64,000 nt of DNA, from contig CAKVCK010000010.1 in NCBI GenBank assembly GCA_934725575.1, positions 1 through 64,000 on the forward strand, written 5' to 3'. The DNA is from an uncultured Bacteroidales bacterium (GTDB lineage Bacteria > Bacteroidota > Bacteroidia > Bacteroidales > UBA932). This document shows, piece after piece, positions 1 through 6,804 of the stretch (its first letter is position 1; each line of letters starts with the position of its first letter). Made by a program: the position numbers and the translations under genes. The notes beneath the pieces are model-generated. The model had not been told where the DNA came from and ran no database searches. It was given only the letters and a program-made list of their open reading frames with translations.

Positions 1-36
1 CCCCGACATCGATAAGATGTCGGGGCTCCTTTTTTT
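1..36 (+). terminator. Intrinsic terminator of a gene left of the window
   Basis: A perfect 10-bp stem (CCCCGACATC at 1-10, GATGTCGGGG at 16-25) with a 5-nt loop is followed by a T-tract at 30-36. The T-tract lies on the right, so it would end a plus-strand transcript entering from outside the window. Confidence 0.85.
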
Positions 37-145
37 ACTTTCTCCTGTATTCTTCCAATGCTTTCTCAAGGACTATTCGTAACTGAAAAACTCCACGTCC
101 GCTCTTGTGCGCCCATTGACGACACTTGATGCTGTTATCGTTGCT
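35..145 (-). pseudogene. Possible C-terminal gene remnant, unrecognised
   Basis: Read on the minus strand, 145 down to 35 is open for 36 codons and ends in TAA, with a plausible basic helical tail (…QWAHKSGRGVFQLRIVLEK…). An in-frame TAG at 146-148 and the lack of an ATG argue that this is the broken end of an older gene, possibly left by rearrangement next to the recombinase. I do not recognise the family, and a chance open frame is a real alternative. Confidence 0.22.
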
Positions 146-311
146 CTATAGCTCCGTTTGCCCCTCTCTGGCAACCTTTGTATGGTTTTTCATCGCCTAT
201 AATCTACTTTCAGTAGCTCTCTCTTCTGCGGGTACACCCGGCTGCTTTCCATAACCGTCTGGCAGTCACTATGTGAGCATCCATCCGCTGATATTCAATT
301 ATTTACACATT

Positions 312-343
312 GCCGCTAGTCAAATTTGACCGGCGGCGTTTTG
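312..343. other. Long imperfect palindrome upstream of the recombinase
   Basis: GCCGCT at 312-317 pairs with GGCGGC at 332-337 (one G-T pair), enclosing the perfect palindrome GTCAAATTTGAC (319-330), and is followed by GTTTTG. It could be a weak terminator or a protein-binding palindrome. Apart from this hairpin and the remnant at 35-145, I see no gene between 37 and 519. Confidence 0.4.
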
Positions 344-519
344 TAACGTGCTTATACTCTGTAATTTCCTGATTACGCACAATTTCTTTTGTATCCACGT
401 TTACATACGCTGACCTTTGCATGCGCTCATACAAGTTTACAATCAGCACAGTAGGCCATATTGTGACCGCTCTGTATATAAATTGTATGTAAATTATTCA
501 CCCATAAATAATTAATGCT

Positions 520-1740
520 ATGTTAAAAATCTCTAAAGACGGTGTCTCCGTCATCGCTGTGCTCGACAGGCGCAGAGCAAAGAAATCAGGTGTGTTCCCG
601 GTCAAGATCGAGGTTGTCTACAGTCGTATCCAAAAGTATTACCCGACAGGTGTCGATCTTCCTGCATCAGAGTGGAAACGAATATCCTACTCCAAGAGGA
701 TGCCGGAGTGTCACGCGGACATCATCACGAAATTCAATCAGATAAGCTCGGAAGTTGAAGCGTTGCTTGAGAAAGGGGCCTTCTCTTTTGAAGCTTTGGA
801 GGCCAGGATGGGTAAACCCGTTGATAAGACGTTAAACGCGGCGCTTGAGTCGATGATGGCCAAATTTCATACTGAGGGAAGGATAAACTCCTATTATCGC
901 TGCCGCACAACTCTTAAGAGTGTCGAGCGATTTGCAGGTAAGGAAATTCTGTTCAGCAAGTTATCCGTCTCCTGGTTCAATGCCTTCGAGTGTTTTCTCA
1001 AAAAGGAGAACAAGGCCATAACCACAATAAGTATCTATATGAAGACCTTGCGTTGTGTGATGAACGACGCTGCCGCCGCGGGTCTCGTCAAGGAATCGAT
1101 GTTCCCGTTCGGCCGCGGTAAGTACATCATACCCAAGGGCAGTTCCAGAAGCCTCGCCCTCTCGTACGATCATATTCGTAAAATCGTGGAATATAAAGGA
1201 TCCGCCTCCCGCGAGCGCTACCGCGACCTTTGGCTCTTCTCCTACCTTTGCAACGGCATCAATTTCCGTGATATGCTATTCCTTAAATATAAGAATATCA
1301 TAGACGGCGAGATCTGTTTCCTTCGCTCCAAGACAGCGCGCGTCTATGGCGGATCTAAGGTTATCCGCGCGGTGATTACCCCTGAGATGCTTGATATCCT
1401 TCATCGTTGGGGCAACCCCTATGACGGCAATCCGGAAACCTTCCTTTTTGAATATGCCGAAGGAGCGAACGATATGCTTTCGATCTCCAACACTGTCAGG
1501 AAGGTCATCAGTATGTGCAACAACGCCCTTAAGAAAATCGCCGAGGAGTTGGGCATCCCACCGTTCACGACCTATTCGGCAAGACATAGCTTTGCCACCG
1601 TCCTCCTGCGTCAAGGCGTGGATCTCACGTTCATCTCCGAATCCCTTGGCCACTCCAGCCTTATGGTCACCGAGCACTACCTCGGAGGTTCGGACCGCCT
1701 TGACAGAATGCGAAACGCACGCCTTCTTACCAACTTCTGA
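520..1740 (+). CDS. Tyrosine recombinase (site-specific integrase, Bacteroidota type)
   Basis: Cuts and rejoins DNA through a covalent 3'-phosphotyrosine. The 406-aa protein has the usual order: arm-binding domain (about 1-95), SAM-like core-binding domain (about 105-205) and catalytic domain (about 215-395). Catalytic residues can be placed at Arg250 (NFRDML), Lys271, Arg355 (SARHSFAT), His378 (SLGHSS) and nucleophile Tyr387 (TEHYLGG). The first His of the usual HxxR box is Tyr352, as is common in Bacteroidota integrases. No relaxase, excisionase, transfer or phage gene lies nearby, so a local role is more likely than being the integrase of an intact mobile element. Its 3' end is about 100 bp from the left promoter cassette (1839-1993), which makes it the best candidate for the enzyme that inverts the cassettes. 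The family call is firm; the invertase role is inference. Confidence 0.93.
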   Translation: MLKISKDGVSVIAVLDRRRAKKSGVFPVKIEVVYSRIQKYYPTGVDLPASEWKRISYSKRMPECHADIITKFNQISSEVEALLEKGAFSFEALEARMGKPVDKTLNAALESMMAKFHTEGRINSYYRCRTTLKSVERFAGKEILFSKLSVSWFNAFECFLKKENKAITTISIYMKTLRCVMNDAAAAGLVKESMFPFGRGKYIIPKGSSRSLALSYDHIRKIVEYKGSASRERYRDLWLFSYLCNGINFRDMLFLKYKNIIDGEICFLRSKTARVYGGSKVIRAVITPEMLDILHRWGNPYDGNPETFLFEYAEGANDMLSISNTVRKVISMCNNALKKIAEELGIPPFTTYSARHSFATVLLRQGVDLTFISESLGHSSLMVTEHYLGGSDRLDRMRNARLLTNF

Positions 1741-1757
1741 TGACCCTATGAATATGC

Positions 1758-1807
1758 AAATTGTATGTCCTTGAGCTTTTAGGACATATTCAACCATTAT
1801 TGTATGT
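1758..1807. repeat. Hairpin and short direct repeats flanking the recombinase gene
   Basis: AAATTGTATGT occurs at 480-490, just before the recombinase start, and again at 1758-1768, just after its stop; ATTGTATGT recurs at 1799-1807. Between the last two lies a 7-bp hairpin (ATGTCCT 1765-1771, AGGACAT 1781-1787) without a T-tract. These may be binding sites for the recombinase or its regulator. Confidence 0.35.
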
Positions 1808-1838
1808 ACGTGGAATGACTCTATTTGGTCGGAATGAC

Positions 1839-1993
1839 TGTTCCTCCCAGTAATAAATATGTTTTAATGTACCCAATAAGGGGCACACACTAACACAACG
1901 ACAAATATATGAGTTTAATTTTTCATAAGCAAGATTTTTTGTAAAGAAATCGCCTAAAATCCTACAAAAAATTATTTGTCACTGGGAGTGATA
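1839..1993 (-). promoter_or_regulatory. Left 155-bp invertible-promoter cassette, OFF orientation (predicted)
   Basis: The cassette is bounded by inverted arms whose 8-bp core is identical (CTCCCAGT at 1844-1851; ACTGGGAG at 1981-1988). The core starts lie 137 bp apart, exactly as in the cassette at 10156-10310. Inside is a 50-bp block (1891-1940) identical to the right cassette but reversed. On the minus strand this block carries a -33 TTG (CAA at 1930-1932) and a perfect -7 TATATTTG (CAAATATA at 1902-1909) 20 nt apart, so the promoter fires leftward, away from the lipoprotein gene at 2112. A small hairpin (GTACCC…GGGCAC, about 1869-1886) lies in the predicted leader. Inversion itself is inferred, not seen. 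Confidence 0.7.
1891..1940 (-). repeat. 50-bp perfect inverted repeat, left copy
   Basis: Identical over all 50 bases to the reverse complement of 10209-10258; identity stops on both sides. The two copies bracket 8.3 kb containing the first three surface-protein genes and a DUF1573 gene. The block contains the promoter of each cassette. Confidence 0.95.
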
Positions 1994-2111
1994 ATGACGA
2001 GAGAATTTGACGCCAAATAAGGCATAGAGGAGAGCGAAAGGCGCTATTGAGTTTTAACTGATGATAACTATAAACATTTAAGTTCAATCTATACATTTTA
2101 TTTTTTTTGTT

Positions 2112-5100
2112 ATGAACAAAAAGTTGATCAATTCTTTCCTGCTTGGAGCCTCATTGGTTCTGTCTGCAGGTGCTTTCGTATCCTGTCAGGATTATGAAAG
2201 CGACATCAACGACCTTACCGATCGCGTGAGTGCGGTCGAGAAGGTGTCTAAGGAATTGCAGGCCCTTATTCAGAAGGGATCTGTGATCACTAATGTGGAG
2301 TCCACCGCAACGGGTGTCAGAGTGACATTGAGCGATGGCAGCACATTCGATCTCACCAATGGTACCAATGGCAAGGATGGTAAAAACGGTGCCGATGGCA
2401 AGGATGGCAAGCCGGGAAGTGTGGTAACAATCGGTTCGGATGGTTACTGGTACATTGATGGTGTCAAGACCGACTACAAGGCTCAGGGTAAAGACGGCAA
2501 GGACGGCAAAGACGGTGTTGCCGGCAAGGACGGCAAAGATGGCAAAGACGGTGTTGACGGCAAGGATGGCAAAGACGGTAAGGATGGCAAAGACGGCAAG
2601 GATGCCACAGGCATCTACTACTATCCTGGTACCGAGGGCGCTGAGAACGGTTTCTGGGTAAAGGTTACCGTTGTCGGTGGCAATGAGACCAAGGAAGTGA
2701 CCACATTGAGGTGGGCTCCAAAGGAGGAAGACCGCATTGGCGTTGTCTGGACTGACGGCCAGCTTAAGCTGACTAACGTAAAAGGTTATGAGGGTACTCT
2801 TGTGATTGACCTTAACGCTGATCTCAAGGCTCTGGTCTTTACGCCTGAGATGGTCCTTGACGGCCAGAACGCGATGGAGTACATCTACATCCCTTATCAG
2901 CCTGTGACGGTGGGCGGCAAGGCAGAAAATGTAAAGCACGCTCATATGCGTCACACCGCTGACGGTTGGAAGGATGTCGAGAACACCTACACTGTAGGTG
3001 CTACGACAAGCCATAGAGGGGTCGCCTACCTTAACCCTACCTATGACAAGCTTTACAGCCTTGACCCTTCAAATGCGATTGTGTCTGAATACACACAGAA
3101 AAACCTTGGGACAGTGTCTCAGGATCCTGATTTCGTGAAGACAAGAGCCGCAAGCGTTCCTAACTACGCTTCAAATCCTGCCGCGGCCGCCCCTAAGGCT
3201 ACATTCCTTGATGTGAAGGACGGTATTATGCACGTCGGCATCACAATGAAAGGTCAGTTGGTAAAGACTCAGGAAGAGGCCAATCCTTATCAGGCATTCT
3301 CATTCTACAATCACAAAGCTGACAAGAGCAAGATCACTGATCTCGCCGTCACCGCTCCTTTGGGAGAGGGCAAAGAGACAATCACCTCAACGTGGGCTTC
3401 TGTCTATGCTTCTCAGATGGTGTTCGAGAGCCTTTCATACACAGACTTCGCAAAGCAGTACACCTATGTTGACCCGGAGCACAATTACACCTCTTGGTCT
3501 TCTGTGAACGGCAAGTTCGTTCAGAAGATCAACGAAAAGGGTAGGCTTCTTGGTGAAGGTACTGATGCTCACAAGACTCCTGTAGAGGGCGGTATGCATC
3601 TTTATCATAGTGTACACGACGCGGCGCAGATGGTAGCGACCCTTGAGCTTGCGTACGACAGCGAGACTGGTCTCAACCTTAACAAGCTTGTTGACGCTGA
3701 CGTTATCTACAACTCTTGCCGCTCTTGGAACGATAACAACATCAAGACCCGCACCGAGGCTCAGCTTAAGGAGCTTGGTATGAAGTTCAATTTTGTTCAG
3801 GTTCCGTTCGCTGTAGGTGAGAATGGCACCGAGCAGACCCAGAACCATAGCATTCTCGACAAGAGGGCTGATGGTACTTACATCGTTGCCTGTGGCGTCA
3901 AGTCCAACAGTGACACCAATCCTGTGGCTTGCGAGCCGGATCCAAGCAAGGTGGGTAAGAACGCTCCGAAGTCTATCGTCGGCAGGACTCCGCTCATCCG
4001 AGTTGAACTTAAGGACACTGTCAACAACAAGATCGTCGAGGAAGGTTACATCAAGTTCATCATCGTTGAGCCTGAGAGACCTATCATCACAAAGACATTC
4101 GATCTTGGTTACTTCTACTACAAGTGCACCGATCAGTTCCAGACCGCTACCTGGCACGCCATCGAGCAGAAGGTTCTTGACGAGGGTGTTGATATGGGCA
4201 AGGAGACATTCAACCTGCTCTATGAGGCTGTGAAACTCCCTACTGATTCTGAAGATCCTAATAGCCCTGAGAGCGAGTTCGCTCAGTGGGAGCCGACCGG
4301 AAAGACGGACATCTATGGCCAGCCGACCTTCAAGCTCACCAACAAGCCTGTAGGTAAGATCTATGAGCTCAAGGATCCTGATCACGAGACTACAAACGTA
4401 ATCAGAATTGACCTGACCCGCAATGACTTCATAAACTGTGTTACCGATAAGACTTACCCTGTCGTAGAGGAACTCAGGTACATCAAGTTCATCCCGAGAA
4501 AGGGTCTGGGCAACACCAACTTCAACCGTGAGCCTGTATATCTCCCTGTAAAGGTTACCTTCGCTTATCCTAAGGCTGTGATGGCCAACAAGATTCCTAA
4601 GTACTGGTACGCTGACAACAGTTTCAACCCTGCAAATGATGTCCTTGACAAGGATCAGCTTAGAAACATCCACGGTAATGTCGAAGCTCCAGGAAACGAG
4701 GTTGACATCAAGGAGGCGAACTGCGACTTCAATGTATATCTTGACGAGCGCTTCGCAAAGACCACCATCGGACATTCATTCGGCAATGACTGGTCATCTG
4801 ATTTCGTCTTCGGTGTAAATGACAATGCTCCTACTATCTCAATACAGCCTGATGCGTTTACTCCATCTATGGCTTGGAATGTTCCGGCTAACTTCCCTAC
4901 ATTCAAACAGAGTGAGCTTCGCTATGTCTATTACTTCACCCTTGCCAACAATGGTAAGAGTGTCAAGGGCGCGAGCGGTAAGACATATAAGCTTTCTGTC
5001 GCCAACACAGTTGCCAACACCAAGATCGCCAAGAATGAAGCAGCAGTCGTTTCTCTCTACACTGACAATGTCAATTACGAGTACAAGAACACTGTCCTGA

Positions 5101-5891
5101 AGGCTGGCAACGAGGAGATCGCAAGGATTGAGTACTTGCATAAAGTTACTGAGTTCGGCGAGGAAGCCTCACGTGATTATGAGGCAAGGCTCGTGATTCC
5201 AAGCGAATCTGAGGCCGCGAAGGATCTGATCAACCTCCCTGAGGGCAAGAAGTCTTTGTCTATCAATGATGCTGAATCAGTTGCCAAGTTCTTCAAGGAG
5301 ACATTTGATGTCAACCTCGGCGTGGCTGTATTCAATAAGTGCGGTGCTTATATGCCGCTGAAGGACAACACCTTCAATGTTGAGCTCCTGAAGCCGGTTT
5401 ATGTTGAGCCTAAGGGGCCTGCTGTGTTTACTGACGCGGTTGACAACGGAACAACGATTTCCCTCTTCGACCTTGTTGAGTTCTATGATTGGAGATCTAT
5501 CGGTACCGCAAGCGACTATGTATTCAGGACTCATAAGACGACTGACCTCTACAAGTACTACAATGTTGATCTCATCACTGTTAATCCAGAAGAAATCAAG
5601 ACTGACCTTTCAGGTGAGTTCAAGACTCTGAAGGAGTACAGCAATGGCGTTGAGTTCCAGGTTCTTGACGGAACAATGACCCGTATTGACAATGGTCACG
5701 TTGTCCCTGCCGGCCATACTTCCAAGCCAAAGAATGACGCTTACAACTACGATTTCCTGAGGTATAAGAACAATACCGCCACCGTTGTCAGCTTCAAGGT
5801 TCAGATCCCTGTCAGAATCCACCACAAGTGGAGCCAGAAAGACCTTGTTGTTTGGGTTGAAGGTACTGTTAACAGGACTGAAGGCAATTAG
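2112..5891 (+). CDS. Giant surface lipoprotein with collagen-like stalk (PL29-type N-terminus)
   Basis: A 1259-aa predicted outer-membrane lipoprotein. A signal peptide ends in the lipobox FVSC, followed by C-Q-D-Y and a short heptad helix (about 25-60). A small beta region leads into Gly-x-y repeats (about 85-103 and 126-163, mostly GKD), then about 1,090 residues of predicted beta-rich surface domain. The N-terminal stalk matches the protein at 6805 (both have a YxW…NG module between two collagen segments), while the body and C-terminus match the protein at 10343 (for example LVFTPEMVLDG/LVFVPGLYVDG and FYDWR/FTDWR…KYYNV). It is therefore a mosaic. Codon use is strongly biased and lacks the GAATAT hexamers of its neighbours, as in enolase and OmpA, suggesting high expression when on. 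Its upstream cassette promoter now points away. Ligand unknown. Confidence 0.85.
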   Translation: MNKKLINSFLLGASLVLSAGAFVSCQDYESDINDLTDRVSAVEKVSKELQALIQKGSVITNVESTATGVRVTLSDGSTFDLTNGTNGKDGKNGADGKDGKPGSVVTIGSDGYWYIDGVKTDYKAQGKDGKDGKDGVAGKDGKDGKDGVDGKDGKDGKDGKDGKDATGIYYYPGTEGAENGFWVKVTVVGGNETKEVTTLRWAPKEEDRIGVVWTDGQLKLTNVKGYEGTLVIDLNADLKALVFTPEMVLDGQNAMEYIYIPYQPVTVGGKAENVKHAHMRHTADGWKDVENTYTVGATTSHRGVAYLNPTYDKLYSLDPSNAIVSEYTQKNLGTVSQDPDFVKTRAASVPNYASNPAAAAPKATFLDVKDGIMHVGITMKGQLVKTQEEANPYQAFSFYNHKADKSKITDLAVTAPLGEGKETITSTWASVYASQMVFESLSYTDFAKQYTYVDPEHNYTSWSSVNGKFVQKINEKGRLLGEGTDAHKTPVEGGMHLYHSVHDAAQMVATLELAYDSETGLNLNKLVDADVIYNSCRSWNDNNIKTRTEAQLKELGMKFNFVQVPFAVGENGTEQTQNHSILDKRADGTYIVACGVKSNSDTNPVACEPDPSKVGKNAPKSIVGRTPLIRVELKDTVNNKIVEEGYIKFIIVEPERPIITKTFDLGYFYYKCTDQFQTATWHAIEQKVLDEGVDMGKETFNLLYEAVKLPTDSEDPNSPESEFAQWEPTGKTDIYGQPTFKLTNKPVGKIYELKDPDHETTNVIRIDLTRNDFINCVTDKTYPVVEELRYIKFIPRKGLGNTNFNREPVYLPVKVTFAYPKAVMANKIPKYWYADNSFNPANDVLDKDQLRNIHGNVEAPGNEVDIKEANCDFNVYLDERFAKTTIGHSFGNDWSSDFVFGVNDNAPTISIQPDAFTPSMAWNVPANFPTFKQSELRYVYYFTLANNGKSVKGASGKTYKLSVANTVANTKIAKNEAAVVSLYTDNVNYEYKNTVLKAGNEEIARIEYLHKVTEFGEEASRDYEARLVIPSESEAAKDLINLPEGKKSLSINDAESVAKFFKETFDVNLGVAVFNKCGAYMPLKDNTFNVELLKPVYVEPKGPAVFTDAVDNGTTISLFDLVEFYDWRSIGTASDYVFRTHKTTDLYKYYNVDLITVNPEEIKTDLSGEFKTLKEYSNGVEFQVLDGTMTRIDNGHVVPAGHTSKPKNDAYNYDFLRYKNNTATVVSFKVQIPVRIHHKWSQKDLVVWVEGTVNRTEGN

Positions 5892-5916
5892 TTCATAATT
5901 GATTAATCTATCGATT

Positions 5917-5950
5917 TCCCCGGTTTGCGAAAACGAGCCGGGGATTTTTT
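5917..5950 (+). terminator. Intrinsic terminator after the first giant lipoprotein
   Basis: A 7-bp stem TCCCCGG (5917-5923) / CCGGGGA (5938-5944) with further weak pairs inside is followed by six T at 5945-5950. Confidence 0.85.
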
Positions 5951-5995
5951 CTTCAATGAACTTGACCATCATATTAATAATACACTGAAGTGCTG

Positions 5996-6688
5996 ATGAT
6001 GAGAAAGATAGTTTTGATTTGTTTGTTTGTGATCCTCGGTGTGTCCGGAATATCCGCCTCGACAGCTGCCGCGCATCCTGAAGACCGGCAGGATATTCAT
6101 TCAAGAGAGTTCCGCCCGGAGTGGTTTGTCCAGGTTCTTGGTGGAGCGGCATATTCGTTGGGAGAGGCTGACTTTGCACGTCTTCTTTCACCCGCGGCTC
6201 AAGCCTCGGCCGGATGCCGCTTCAGCCGCTTGTTTGGCGCAAGGGTAGCTTTCAGTGGTTGGCAGGCCAGGAACCGGTACAACTATCCTCGTTTCGACTA
6301 CTCCTGGAACTATGTGCGGTCCAGTGCGGAGATTGTCTTGGATGTTACGTCTGCGCTCGCCGGCTGGCGCGAGGGTCGCCTTGTCAGCCTGAATCTCTTT
6401 GCCGGAGGTGGGGCAGCGGTCGGCTTCAGGAACTTGGATGCCAACCGTGCCCGCAGAAACAATCCGGATTTCCACGGTTTGGAAAAATTATGGACAGGAA
6501 CTAAGTTTTTCTGGGCGGGGAGGGGAGGCCTTGAGCTTGACCTGCGTCTTGCCCGCAGTCTGTCCATTTGCCTGGAGGCGGACGCTGGAATATTCCCGGA
6601 TGACTTCAATTCAAAGGTTGGTAAGGATGACGGCTTCGACTGGCAGTTTAATTGTCTTGTCGGATTGAAATTCGCCCTTGGAAGATGA
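5996..6688 (+). CDS. Outer-membrane beta-barrel protein (OmpA barrel without OmpA domain)
   Basis: About 230 aa with a cleavable signal peptide (…ISASTAAA). The mature part lines up with the barrel of the OmpA-like protein at 17035: EWFVQVLGGAAYSLGEADF here, YWFMQLQGGAAHTIGETSF there, with FGARVAFSGWQ/FGARLNVNGWQ and DDFNSK/DHFNSK. It stops where the barrel stops and lacks the Pro-rich linker and peptidoglycan-binding domain. An upstream GTG at 5990 is in frame, but ATG at 5996 or 5999 gives a better signal peptide. Lying between two giant lipoproteins, it may anchor or assemble them; that is inference. Confidence 0.78.
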   Translation: MMRKIVLICLFVILGVSGISASTAAAHPEDRQDIHSREFRPEWFVQVLGGAAYSLGEADFARLLSPAAQASAGCRFSRLFGARVAFSGWQARNRYNYPRFDYSWNYVRSSAEIVLDVTSALAGWREGRLVSLNLFAGGGAAVGFRNLDANRARRNNPDFHGLEKLWTGTKFFWAGRGGLELDLRLARSLSICLEADAGIFPDDFNSKVGKDDGFDWQFNCLVGLKFALGR

Positions 6689-6804
6689 AAGGCGGAAATT
6701 CTGGGCCTTCGTTCAAGTCCAACTGATGGAGAATATGCTGATTATTCAGGCTCGTCTCATAAGAAATGTTAAATATTAATGGATACTATGTCAATTAATC
6801 TACA

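Noticed and set aside
520..1740. Integrase of an integrative element or prophage
   Set aside because: No tRNA target, excisionase, relaxase, transfer or phage genes in the following 15 kb, whereas promoter cassettes are adjacent.
2151..4775. Long minus-strand open frames (287 and 446 codons) opposite the first giant lipoprotein
   Set aside because: They are shadows of a strongly codon-biased plus-strand gene; their translations lack any fold-like pattern and the plus frame has signal peptide and repeats.
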